A stretch of DNA of 64,000 nucleotides from the NCBI GenBank assembly GCA_963756515.1, contig CAVWNV010000013.1, forward strand, positions 310,001 to 374,000. The letters are read 5' to 3'. This document shows positions 25,909 to 33,304 of this stretch, piece by piece; position 1 is the first letter of the stretch; every line of letters starts with the position of its first letter. This DNA comes from Bog-756 sp963756515. Lineage in GTDB: Bacteria; Actinomycetota; Acidimicrobiia; Acidimicrobiales; RAAP-2. The position numbers and the translations under genes were made by a program. The notes below the pieces were generated by a model that was given only the letters and a program-made list of their open reading frames with translations, had not been told where the DNA came from and searched no databases.

Positions 25909-26523
25909 TTACGGAGCGAGCGTGCCCTCAAGCACCTGACGGGCCACGTCGATCATCCGGGACCGGGTGCCCATGGCCGTCTTCTGGATGTAGCCGAAGG
26001 CCTCGGACTCGGTCATGCCCGATCGTTCCATCAGGACGCTCTTGGCCCCGTCGACCAGACGCCGGGTCTCCAACTTGTCCTCGGCCGTGGCCGGTTGGCC
26101 GGGAGAACCCTCGGCCACCGCCTGGCCGGCCTCGGCGTCGATGGCCCACTCCTGTTCGCACCGGGCCATGGCCTGGTCGATGGCCGGTATCAGCTCGATG
26201 CGTTGGAACGGCTTGACCAGATACGCGGCCACGCCGGCGTCACGGGCCTCGTCGATGAGCGTGCGTTGGCTGAAGGCGGTGAGGATGAGCACGGCGACCT
26301 TGAGGTCGAGCTCCCGGATGGCGCGGGCGGCGACGAGACCGTCGGATCCCGGCATTTTCACGTCCAGGATCACGAGGTCGGGGTGGTGGGTACCCACCAG
26401 CTCGACAGCCTCGTCACCTCGACCGGTCTCCCCCACCACGTCGTACCCCTCGTCCAGCAGGATCTCCTTGAGATCCAGCCGGATGATGGCCTCGTCCTCG
26501 GCGATGACCACGCGTCGGGTCAT
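25909..26523 (-). CDS. pdtaR: ANTAR-domain response regulator, PdtaR-like
   Basis: A 204-residue two-domain regulator. The receiver domain (1-120) has the acidic pocket IAEDEA, phospho-acceptor Asp54 in VILDVKMPG, and the Lys in LVKPFQ. The C-terminal ANTAR domain (about 140-195) has KLETRRLVDGAKSVLMERS and EAFGYIQKTAM. ANTAR proteins bind paired RNA hairpins and act as antiterminators. Mycobacterial PdtaR (Rv1626) lies close to polA and rpsA as here, which supports the assignment. No cognate kinase is encoded next to it. No clear -10 box or ribosome-binding site was found upstream of the ATG. Confidence 0.9.
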   Translation of the reverse strand: MTRRVVIAEDEAIIRLDLKEILLDEGYDVVGETGRGDEAVELVGTHHPDLVILDVKMPGSDGLVAARAIRELDLKVAVLILTAFSQRTLIDEARDAGVAAYLVKPFQRIELIPAIDQAMARCEQEWAIDAEAGQAVAEGSPGQPATAEDKLETRRLVDGAKSVLMERSGMTESEAFGYIQKTAMGTRSRMIDVARQVLEGTLAP

Positions 26524-26611
26524 GGCCGGGCCGTCCTGAGCGGGCCCGGGCGCGACCGGGGCGACGGACAGGTCGGGGGGATCATGGCGGTGGCGGCCAT
26601 CCGCGGAGCGG

Positions 26612-26905
26612 TCAACCCGGATCCGTAACGAGCCGGTCGAGGAGCTCGTCCTGTCGGCGTTGGAGTTCGGCCACGCGGTCGGCCTGGGCGGCGCGGGCCT
26701 GGACCAGGGCCACGGCGTTTCGATTGGCCTCGTCGTACTCCCTGGACGCCACCGGGGTCTCGGCCACGAGGGCCCTCATCCGGGTGTCGTCGGCGATCTC
26801 GTTGACCACGACGAGCTGCTCGTCGAGGACAGCCAGCTCGGCCCGCGCCCGGACCAGGAGGTCGTGGGCGTCGCTGAGCCGGCGTTCGAGGGTGCTCCGA
26901 TGCAT
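26612..26905 (-). CDS. Small coiled-coil protein, unknown function
   Basis: A 97-residue, almost entirely helical protein with heptad-like runs of Leu, Ala and charged residues (RRLSDAHDLLVRARAELAVL near the start, RVAELQRRQDELLDRLV at the end). No signal peptide, membrane helix or catalytic motif. The ATG lies 9 nt after a TAGAAT box whose first three bases are the menC stop codon, so it probably has its own leaderless transcript in addition to menC read-through. I do not recognise a family. Confidence 0.6.
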   Translation of the reverse strand: MHRSTLERRLSDAHDLLVRARAELAVLDEQLVVVNEIADDTRMRALVAETPVASREYDEANRNAVALVQARAAQADRVAELQRRQDELLDRLVTDPG

Positions 26906-26914
26906 GGAACGGCA

Positions 26915-26920
26915 ATTCTA
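26915..26920 (-). promoter_or_regulatory. -10 box TAGAAT, leaderless start of the gene ending at 26905
   Basis: TAGAAT on the minus strand, 9 nt before the ATG. Its TAG is also the menC stop codon. Confidence 0.5.
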
Positions 26921-28168
26921 CGCACGGCGGGGACCGGCACGTCCACGGAGCAGGGTCCGACGCCTCCCGTAGCGCTCGAGGACGTCCCGATCCGGGGGCG
27001 GTCCCATCCCGGGGCCACCGGGGAGCTCGGTCGTGAGGGCCCGTCGTGGTCGGGGACGGGACAGCTGCGGGGCCGGGACGAGGTCGTCCCCGAGATAGTC
27101 CCGGGCCGGGCTGAGGTCCCCCGGCCACGAGAACCCGGGTAGTGCAGCCAATGCCGAGTTGACCCCCCGGGCGTAGCCGGTCTCGAACATCCCGCCCAGC
27201 CAGAGGGGAACTCCCGAGGACATGCATCGCTCCGCCACCTCGAGTGCCGGTCCCAGACCGCCCAGCCGGGAGGGCTTCACGCACACCACCGAACAGGCAC
27301 CCCGTTCCAGGGCGTCGAAGACCTTCGCCGGTGAGTCGACGCCTTCGTCGAGGCAGATCGGTGTCGTCATCCGGGCGCCCAGGTCCACGTGGGCGTCCAG
27401 GTCGCGCCGGTCGAAGGGTTGCTCGAGACAGAGGAGCCCGAAGCGGTCGAGGGTAGAGAGCCGGTCGGCGTCGTCCCGCCCGTACGTGCCATTGGCGTCG
27501 GCCTGAATGCCCAGGTCGGGAAAGGCGTGCCGTACCGCCTCGAGCGGGGCCACATCCCAGCCCGGCCCGATCTTGACCTTCACCCTCCCGTAGCCCCGGT
27601 CGGTCAGCTCCCCCACCGCGGCCACCAGTTCTTCCACCGACCCGGCCTGCCCGCACACCGCGCCGACCTCGACCGCTCGACCGGCCACCCCGAGTAGCTG
27701 GGCCAGGGACCGGTTGGCGGAGCGGAGGCGGATGTCGGCCACGGCCATCTCGAGGGCGGCGAACGACAGCGGAGCGTCGGGAGCGACGGCCTGCACGCCC
27801 AACAGCTCCGAGGGACCCATGACGGTCCCACCCCGTCCAGCCACCCGGTCGAGGAGCTCGGGCATCAGGTGGTGCTCGAGCACGGCGAACGACCGGCCCG
27901 CGTCCTCGCTGTCGAAGGTGGTGTCGGCGAGAGCGGCACACTCCCCCCAACCCTCCACCATCGGGCCTGCCGCGCCCCGGCCGGCGTCGGTCCGGCCTCG
28001 GAGGTGGATCAGCACCAGTGGCCGGGAGCGAAGGGTGCCTCGGGCCGTGCGTACCGGAGCCCGGAAGGGCAGCTCCACCTTCCACAGGTCGACCCCCTCC
28101 AACTCCACCGGCGGCCCGTCTCCGAGTTCGGCCCACCGCTCGGTCAAGGTGGGAGGAGGGCCGGCCAT
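26918..28168 (-). CDS. menC: Enolase-superfamily o-succinylbenzoate synthase (MenC / NSAR-like)
   Basis: About 416 residues. The enolase-superfamily capping domain is followed by the barrel with the expected residues: Lys-x-Lys in GRVKVKIGPGW, metal ligands Asp in GIQADANGTYG, Glu in LCLEQPFD, Asp in TPICLDEGVD, and Lys in VVCVKPSRLGG. Members make o-succinylbenzoate for menaquinone, sometimes with N-succinylamino-acid racemase activity, and the two cannot be separated by motif alone. MenF- and MenG-like genes at 57635-59718 favour the menaquinone role. The ATG at 28168 is 8 nt after TAGGCT, supporting that start over one 57 bp upstream. Confidence 0.82.
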   Translation of the reverse strand: MAGPPPTLTERWAELGDGPPVELEGVDLWKVELPFRAPVRTARGTLRSRPLVLIHLRGRTDAGRGAAGPMVEGWGECAALADTTFDSEDAGRSFAVLEHHLMPELLDRVAGRGGTVMGPSELLGVQAVAPDAPLSFAALEMAVADIRLRSANRSLAQLLGVAGRAVEVGAVCGQAGSVEELVAAVGELTDRGYGRVKVKIGPGWDVAPLEAVRHAFPDLGIQADANGTYGRDDADRLSTLDRFGLLCLEQPFDRRDLDAHVDLGARMTTPICLDEGVDSPAKVFDALERGACSVVCVKPSRLGGLGPALEVAERCMSSGVPLWLGGMFETGYARGVNSALAALPGFSWPGDLSPARDYLGDDLVPAPQLSRPRPRRALTTELPGGPGMGPPPDRDVLERYGRRRTLLRGRAGPRRA

Positions 28169-28176
28169 GGGCCGAG

Positions 28177-28182
28177 AGCCTA
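28177..28182 (-). promoter_or_regulatory. -10 box TAGGCT, leaderless start of menC
   Basis: Minus-strand TAGGCT, 8 nt before the ATG at 28168. Confidence 0.6.
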
Positions 28183-28256
28183 CGGTCGGCGACGCGCCCC
28201 GCATCCGGGCCCGGTCCTGGCCCACGAATCGACCCGGGCCCGTCGGACCGTGACGG

Positions 28257-28262
28257 TAGGCT
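28257..28262 (+). promoter_or_regulatory. -10 box TAGGCT upstream of tRNA-Leu
   Basis: TAGGCT ends 12 nt before the mature tRNA 5' end, leaving room for a short 5' leader removed by RNase P. Confidence 0.55.
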
Positions 28263-28274
28263 GCGCCCCCACCG

Positions 28275-28357
28275 GCCCGGGTGACGGAATGGCAGACGTG
28301 GTGGACTCAAAATCCACTGTCCGAAAGGGCGTGCGGGTTCGAATCCCGCCCCGGGCA
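28275..28357 (+). tRNA. tRNA-Leu (anticodon CAA)
   Basis: An 83-nt class II tRNA. Acceptor arms GCCCGGG (28275-28281) and CCCGGGC (28350-28356) pair perfectly, with discriminator A at 28357. The anticodon arm is GTGGA-CTCAAAA-TCCAC, giving CAA. A long variable arm (GTCCGAAAGGGC) and the T arm GCGGG-TTCGAAT-CCCGC complete the leucine fold. CCA is not encoded. No repeat of its 3' end was seen elsewhere in the window, so there is no sign that it serves as an integration site. Confidence 0.97.
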
Positions 28358-28519
28358 CGCACCCTCCAGACCTCCAAGCCGGTCGGAGCGGGCGGTGCCA
28401 TCGACGGAATCGGCATCGACCGAGTGGAGTTCCCCCCCACCGAGAAGGAGCTCGAGGCCCGCCACTACCGGGGTGAGCGCGGCACCGTTGTCGCCGTCCG
28501 GGAGGGCGAGAGGCGGGCG

Positions 28520-29077
28520 TCAGTACCGGCCATCGTCGGCCAATTCCCGGGCCCGGTCGCCGATGGGTCCGACCAGGGCGAGCATGGGCCGCGAGCGGAT
28601 CTCCAACTCCTTCAGCGTGGCATCGACCGCGGCCCGGTCGATGGCACGCAGGGCCGGCCCGTCATCGAAGAACTGGAGTGCGGTTGCCGACACCGCTCTC
28701 GCCGCTGCCGCCCCCCGCCTGGCCAGCTCCCCATCCGCGGACGTGGGATCCGGCGAGGTGGCCAGGATGGCCAGCGATTGGCTGTACAGGGCGACCGCGC
28801 CCAACAGCGGAGGCAGGCTGCCCCGGTAAGCCGACAGGGCGACCCCCCGGGACGTCTTGAGCGTGGCCGTTCGGATGTCCCACTCCTGCCACCACTCCAG
28901 CACGGAGCCCTCGGTGCGATCAGCGGTCTCCAACGCCTCGAATGGGCCGACCCGGACCGGGCCGGCGAGAAGGGCCTCCTCCTGCTCCCGCAGCAGGTTC
29001 ATGGCCATTCGGAGGCGTTGGCCGGCCTCGAGGGCCTCGGGCTCCCACGTTTCGACCTCGCGTCGTCGCCTCCGCAT
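28520..29077 (-). CDS. Conserved-looking helical protein, unknown function
   Basis: A 185-residue soluble, mainly alpha-helical protein without signal peptide or membrane segment. It begins with a basic stretch (MRRRRREVETW), then amphipathic helices (EALEAGQRLRMAMNLLREQE; ARRGAAAARAVSATALQFFD). No catalytic motif was recognised. The ATG at 29077 is 6 nt after TAGCCT, the same leaderless arrangement as neighbouring recognised genes, which is the main reason to accept it as real. Its stop is 160 bp from the tRNA gene. Confidence 0.55.
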   Translation of the reverse strand: MRRRRREVETWEPEALEAGQRLRMAMNLLREQEEALLAGPVRVGPFEALETADRTEGSVLEWWQEWDIRTATLKTSRGVALSAYRGSLPPLLGAVALYSQSLAILATSPDPTSADGELARRGAAAARAVSATALQFFDDGPALRAIDRAAVDATLKELEIRSRPMLALVGPIGDRARELADDGRY

Positions 29078-29083
29078 CCCCGG

Positions 29084-29089
29084 AGGCTA
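29084..29089 (-). promoter_or_regulatory. -10 box TAGCCT, leaderless start of the gene ending at 29077
   Basis: TAGCCT (within TTATAGCCT) 6 nt before the ATG on the minus strand. Confidence 0.5.
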
Positions 29090-29274
29090 TAAGGGTCACG
29101 CCCTCCCCGCTCCGGGCCCTCCGACCGGGCGCTGAAAGCTGTCACCAGGGACGATGGCGTCGGGCATCAAGATTCACAGCTGGCCCTAAGGAAAGGCACA
29201 GGTTCCTCAACGACCGGTTCGCCATAGTCGTGGCAGGAGGCAAACAAACACTCGACCAACTTGTTTGAACCACC

Positions 29275-29511
29275 ATGGACAATCAGAGCGAAGCCACCCA
29301 CACCGAACGAGCGAAGCTCGAAGAGAAGCTGTCGCTGTTGGCAATGGAACGGAACTACTGGCGCCAGCGGTGCGTCGAACAGGCTGACGCACGCCGGGCC
29401 GTCGAGGCCGAGCGGACCAGGTTGGAAAGGCGGATCGCCGACGAAGACCCCGACGGCCCTCGCCGACGGTCCGGTCGTCACCGGGCGTTGACCTCGACCG
29501 GGCCGCGCTGA
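29275..29511 (+). CDS. Small coiled-coil protein, unknown function (uncertain)
   Basis: A possible 78-residue protein, hydrophilic and helical in its first 55 residues (ERAKLEEKLSLLAMERNYW), ending in an Arg-rich tail. The flanking sequence (29160-29350) has noticeably lower GC than the rest of the window, including AAACAAACA runs, which may mark younger or transferred DNA. No TANNNT box or ribosome-binding site precedes the ATG, and an open frame on the other strand competes. Confidence 0.35.
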   Translation: MDNQSEATHTERAKLEEKLSLLAMERNYWRQRCVEQADARRAVEAERTRLERRIADEDPDGPRRRSGRHRALTSTGPR

Positions 29512-29704
29512 CCGGGGCCGAACCGCTGTTGACGGCTCCGGCCCGGTGATCCACCGGCCACGCCGGGCCGACTCGACTGTGTATCCGCCGTCCAGAGGCC
29601 AACATCTGTCCCTCCACCTGGTGACCGAGGGGTAATCCCGCCTGCGACGGACTCCGTGTAACACTTGACCGACCACGGTGGCCGGGCGGGAACGGATGCA
29701 GTCG

Positions 29705-29711
29705 AAAGGAG
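29705..29711 (+). promoter_or_regulatory. Ribosome-binding site of fabD (AAAGGAG)
   Basis: AAAGGAG lies 7 nt before the GTG at 29719, fixing the fabD start. One of few strong Shine-Dalgarno sequences in the window. Confidence 0.75.
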
Positions 29712-29718
29712 TCGGTAG

Positions 29719-30975
29719 GTGCTGGCCTTTACCTTCCCAGGACAGGGATCGCAGCGGTCCGGGATGGGCCATGCCTGGGTCGAGCACCCGTCGTGGGAGG
29801 TCACGGCCGAGGCGTCCGACATCGCCGGCCGCGACCTGAACCGCCTGCTCCTCGATGCACCCATGGAGGAGCTCACCCTGACGGCCAACGCCCAGCTGGC
29901 CACGTTCGTGATGAGCCTGGTGGTCCTCGACGCGGTCGAGCGCGTCGGATTGTCGCCGGGCGCGTGCGCCGGCCACAGCCTCGGTGAGTACTCGGCTCTG
30001 GTGGCCTCGGGGGCGCTCTCGCTCACGGACGGTACCCGGTTGGTCATCGAACGGGGTGACGCCATGCAGGTGGCCGCGGACGAGCGACCCGGCACCATGG
30101 CCGCGCTCATCGGGATCGGCGACGACGACGCCGAGGCCGCCTGCCAGCGGGCCGAGGACGAGGTATGGGTGGCCAACTACAACGCACCCGGGCAGGTGGT
30201 CATCGCCGGCTCCGTGGCCGGTGTGGCCTCAGCGACCGAGCGGGCCAAGGAGCTCGGAGCCCGCAAGGTACTGCCCATCCCGGTCTCGGGGGCCTTCCAC
30301 ACCCAGCTCATGCTGCCGGCCCGCACCCGACTCCGGGAGGCGCTCGCCACCGTCGAGTTCCATGCCCCGGAGGTACCGGTGGTGGCCAATGTGGATGCTC
30401 GGGTCCACACCGACTCGGGCGACTGGCCTGGCCTGCTCTCGTCCCAACTCTGCAGTCCGGTGCGCTGGCGCCAGTCCCTCGAGGCCCTCAGCGGCCGGGG
30501 TGCCACCGTCCTGGCCGAGTTGGGCCCGGGTGGGGTGCTCACAGGGATGGTCCGCCGGACCATCCCCGAAGTGCGCGGCGTGGCGGTGGCCGTCCCCGCC
30601 GACCTCGACAAACTGATGGACACCGTCGCCGGCACCGACGAGTGGACGGCGTCGTCCCCGGTCCACCAGGGCGAGCACCTCTACACCTCGGAGCGGGTCA
30701 TCGTGAGCCCGGCCCCGGGTGTGTTCGAACCCGATGTCCAGTTGGCCGCGCTGGAGAGCACGGCGTTGGCCGAGGCCACCGCGGCCCCGGGCAGCGGTCA
30801 GGGCACGGATCCGGGTTCGGTGCTGGCGGTGGGAGACCGGGTCGGCACGGTGGGGATGACCGACGTACGGACCCCGTTCGACGGCATCCTGGTCCGGTGG
30901 TTGGCGGTCCGGGGCGAGCGGGTGGTCGAAGGCCAGCCGGTGGCGTGGATCCGGTCCCCGGGGACGACGCGATGA
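29719..30975 (+). CDS. fabD: Malonyl-CoA:ACP transacylase with C-terminal biotinyl/lipoyl-like domain
   Basis: A 418-residue protein; typical FabD has about 310 residues. Residues 1-300 form the transacylase: PGQGSQRSGMG at the start, nucleophile Ser87 in GHSLGEYSA, and His194 in SGAFHTQLM. It loads malonyl groups onto ACP for fatty-acid synthesis. The extra 110 residues resemble a biotinyl/lipoyl carrier domain: RVIVSPAPGVFEP (326-338), then, after an Ala/Gly-rich insertion, GDRVGTVGM-TDVRTPFDGILV and GERVVEGQPVAWIR. The hairpin that normally bears the modified Lys (AMKM) is missing. The stop overlaps fabG as ATGA. Confidence 0.92.
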   Translation: MLAFTFPGQGSQRSGMGHAWVEHPSWEVTAEASDIAGRDLNRLLLDAPMEELTLTANAQLATFVMSLVVLDAVERVGLSPGACAGHSLGEYSALVASGALSLTDGTRLVIERGDAMQVAADERPGTMAALIGIGDDDAEAACQRAEDEVWVANYNAPGQVVIAGSVAGVASATERAKELGARKVLPIPVSGAFHTQLMLPARTRLREALATVEFHAPEVPVVANVDARVHTDSGDWPGLLSSQLCSPVRWRQSLEALSGRGATVLAELGPGGVLTGMVRRTIPEVRGVAVAVPADLDKLMDTVAGTDEWTASSPVHQGEHLYTSERVIVSPAPGVFEPDVQLAALESTALAEATAAPGSGQGTDPGSVLAVGDRVGTVGMTDVRTPFDGILVRWLAVRGERVVEGQPVAWIRSPGTTR

Positions 30976-31730
30976 GCGCTACCGGCGGGGTCGAGGAGGA
31001 CGAGGGCGGCCGGGTCGTTCTGGTGACCGGCGGGACCCGGGGCATCGGGCGGGCCTGTGCCCAGTGGTTCCTGGCCGCCGGCGACCGGGTGGCGGTGACC
31101 TCCCGGGACGGCGTGGTGGAGGGCGAGCTCGACCACCGGCCCGGACGGCTGCTGGCCCTGGCTTGTGACGTGACCGATCCGGCCCAGGTGGAGGCGGCCT
31201 TCGCCTCCATCGAGGAGGCCTGGGCGCCGGTCGAGGTGCTGGTGGCCAACGCCGGCATCACCCGCGACACCCTGGTGCTCCGGATGAACGAACAGGCCTG
31301 GTCAGACGTGATCGACACCAATCTGTCCGGCGTGTTCCGGGTCACGAAGCGGGCACTGGCCAAGATGATCCGGCTGCATCGCGGCCGGGTGATCATGGTG
31401 TCCTCGGTCGGGGCCTTCATCGGATCGCCGGGCCAGGCCAACTACGCCGCCTCCAAGGCCGGCCTGGTTGGTATGGCCCGCTCGATGGCCCGCGAGGTGG
31501 CCAGCCGTTCGATCACGGTGAACGTGGTTGCCCCGGGCCTGGTGGAAACGAATATGCTCTCGGCACTCGGTGAGGAGCGCATGGGCGAGATGGAGGCCCA
31601 GGTCCCGCTGGGTAGGGTGGCCCGGCCCGAGGAGATCGCCGAGGCGGTCGGGTTCCTGGCCTCCGACGGTGCCGCCTATGTGACCGGTGCGGTCCTGCCG
31701 GTGGACGGAGGGCTGGGCATGGGCCTGTGA
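30972..31730 (+). CDS. fabG: 3-oxoacyl-ACP reductase
   Basis: A 252-residue short-chain dehydrogenase that reduces 3-oxoacyl-ACP with NADPH. Cofactor motif LVTGGTRGIGRA near residue 17, ANAGI after beta-4, and the catalytic Ser-Tyr-Lys set in SSVGAFIGSPGQANYAASKA. The end VTGAVLPVDGGLGMGL is typical. Start ATG at 30972, overlapping the fabD stop; the frame is open upstream only as a shadow of fabD. It works between FabF and a dehydratase that is not encoded in this cluster. Confidence 0.93.
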   Translation: MSATGGVEEDEGGRVVLVTGGTRGIGRACAQWFLAAGDRVAVTSRDGVVEGELDHRPGRLLALACDVTDPAQVEAAFASIEEAWAPVEVLVANAGITRDTLVLRMNEQAWSDVIDTNLSGVFRVTKRALAKMIRLHRGRVIMVSSVGAFIGSPGQANYAASKAGLVGMARSMAREVASRSITVNVVAPGLVETNMLSALGEERMGEMEAQVPLGRVARPEEIAEAVGFLASDGAAYVTGAVLPVDGGLGMGL

Positions 31731-31779
31731 GCATGCCGACGATGGAGAGTGGCTGCGTGACGACCAGAGAGATCAACCG

Positions 31780-31806
31780 ATGAAAAAGGAGCATGTGCGT
31801 GGCTGA
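31780..31806 (+). other. Eight-codon ORF overlapping the acpP start
   Basis: ATG at 31780 opens M-K-K-E-H-V-R-G-stop, running across the Shine-Dalgarno sequence and the GTG start of acpP out of frame. It may be fortuitous. Confidence 0.2.
31786..31791 (+). promoter_or_regulatory. Ribosome-binding site of acpP (AAGGAG)
   Basis: AAGGAG is 7 nt before GTG 31799 but only 1 nt before the in-frame ATG 31793, so it selects the GTG. Confidence 0.7.
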
Positions 31807-32038
31807 GGATGAGGCGTTCGAGAAGTTCACGGAGTGTGCGGTGGAGGTCCTGCAGGTACCCGCCGACAAGGTGACGAAGGAGGCGCGCTTCGCCGAGGAC
31901 CTCGACGCCGACAGTCTCGACCTGGTCGAACTGGTCATGGCGTTGGAGGAGACCTTCAACGTGTCGGTGGACGAGACCGAGCTCGAAGGGATCGAAACCA
32001 TCGGGCAGGCCTTCGATCTGATCAGCGCCAAGCTCTGA
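31799..32038 (+). CDS. acpP: Acyl carrier protein
   Basis: A 79-residue acidic helical protein that carries growing acyl chains as thioesters on a phosphopantetheine arm. The attachment Ser39 is in the classic DADSLD motif, followed by LVELVMALEETFNV. The GTG at 31799 is chosen because AAGGAG is 7 nt upstream, while the ATG at 31793 is too close to it. The stop overlaps the fabF start as TGATG. Confidence 0.95.
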   Translation: MAEDEAFEKFTECAVEVLQVPADKVTKEARFAEDLDADSLDLVELVMALEETFNVSVDETELEGIETIGQAFDLISAKL

Positions 32039-33234
32039 TGCTGCTCGGTGTCGGCCCCGAGGGACCGGTGGCGGGTCGGCGGGTGGCCATCACCGGCCTC
32101 GGCGTGGTCTCCTGCTGCGGCATCGGCACCGAGGCGCTCTGGTCCGGGCTCCACGGGTCCCCTCCTGAGGGGCCGCGTCGGGTACCCGATTTCGACCCCG
32201 AACAGTGGTTCAGCGTAAAAGAGGCGCGCCAGCTCGACCGCTTCGCCCAGTTCTCGGTGGCGGTGGCGGACATGGCACTGCAGGACGCCGGTGAGTTGGG
32301 CGCAGACCCGGGACGGTCCGGGGTGGTCATGGGCACCGGCATCGGTGGTCTGGAGACCCTCGAGACGCAGATCCTGGTCTTCGGCGAGAAGGGCCCCCGT
32401 CGGGTCTCCCCCCGTCTTGTCCCCATGATGATGTCCAACGCCGGCGCTGCCGCCGTCTCCATCCGCCTCGGCTGGCACGGGCCGTCCGAGACCATCACCA
32501 CCGCGTGCGCGGCCGGTGCCCACAGCATCGGTCACGCGGCCCGACTCGTGGCCATGGGCCGGTGCGACGTGGCCATCGGCGGCGCCGCCGAAGCCGGCAT
32601 GACCGGAGTGGGTATCGCCGCCTTCACCAACATGACGGCCCTGTCGACGTCAGGGCAGTCGCGGCCCTTCGACATCCGTCGGGACGGCTTCGTGATGACC
32701 GAGGGGGCCGGCGCTCTGGTCCTCGAAGCCTGGGACCACGCCGTAGCCCGGGGGGCGCACATCTACGGCGAACTGGCCGGGTCGGCCAGCACGGCCGACG
32801 CCCACCACATCACGGCCCCCATTCCGGGCGGTGCCGGCGCGGCCGCCTGCATGAGTCTGGCCATGGAGGATGCCGCCCTGGCGCCGGAGGACATCGGGCA
32901 CATCAACGCCCACGGGACCTCGACCCCGCTCAACGACAAGGCCGAGTCCGACGCCATCGCCAAGGTGTTCGGCACGTCCCCGCCGCCGGTGACCTCGACC
33001 AAGGGGATCACCGGTCACGGGCTGGGCGCCTGCGGCGCCATCGAGGCCGTCGGCGTGGTTCTGAGCATCGAGCACGCCGCCATCCCGCCGACCTGGGGTT
33101 ACGAGCAGCCCGACCCCGAGATCCACCTCGATGTGGTGTCCGGTTCCGCCCGCCCGTGGGAGCCCGGGCCCGTCCTGTCGAACTCCTTCGGGTTCGGCGG
33201 CCACAACGGCTGCCTGGTCATCACGCCGGCGTAG
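32038..33234 (+). CDS. fabF: 3-oxoacyl-ACP synthase II
   Basis: A 398-residue condensing enzyme that elongates acyl-ACP with malonyl-ACP. Catalytic Cys157 in ITTACAAGAHSIG, His292 in NAHGTSTPLND, Lys322 and His327 in TKGITGHGLGACG form the usual Cys-His-His set with the supporting Lys. The C-terminal NSFGFGGHNGCLVI is intact. Start ATG at 32038 overlaps the acpP stop. FabH, which starts chains, is not found in this cluster. Confidence 0.94.
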   Translation: MLLGVGPEGPVAGRRVAITGLGVVSCCGIGTEALWSGLHGSPPEGPRRVPDFDPEQWFSVKEARQLDRFAQFSVAVADMALQDAGELGADPGRSGVVMGTGIGGLETLETQILVFGEKGPRRVSPRLVPMMMSNAGAAAVSIRLGWHGPSETITTACAAGAHSIGHAARLVAMGRCDVAIGGAAEAGMTGVGIAAFTNMTALSTSGQSRPFDIRRDGFVMTEGAGALVLEAWDHAVARGAHIYGELAGSASTADAHHITAPIPGGAGAAACMSLAMEDAALAPEDIGHINAHGTSTPLNDKAESDAIAKVFGTSPPPVTSTKGITGHGLGACGAIEAVGVVLSIEHAAIPPTWGYEQPDPEIHLDVVSGSARPWEPGPVLSNSFGFGGHNGCLVITPA

Positions 33235-33289
33235 GCGTCGCCACCGACGCACCGGCCGCCACGGTGGGTCGGGGCGGCCGGAATCCCCC

Positions 33290-33295
33290 TAACGT
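33290..33295 (+). promoter_or_regulatory. -10 box TAACGT, leaderless start of the gene at 33305
   Basis: TAACGT, 9 nt before the ATG at 33305; no Shine-Dalgarno sequence. Confidence 0.5.
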
Positions 33296-33304
33296 CGAGT
33301 ACCC

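Noticed and set aside
28275..28357. tRNA-Leu as an integration (att) site
   Set aside because: No integrase and no second copy of the tRNA 3' end were seen in the window.
26520..28358. 612-codon minus-strand frame starting MPGAGFEPARPFGQW
   Set aside because: Its first residues are the antisense translation of tRNA-Leu and the rest lies out of frame over menC and the small coiled-coil gene; the GFEPARP string is a known tRNA artefact.
30165..30971. N-terminal extension of fabG by about 270 codons
   Set aside because: This is an out-of-frame shadow of fabD; the ATG at 30972 overlaps the fabD stop and begins the normal FabG N-terminus.
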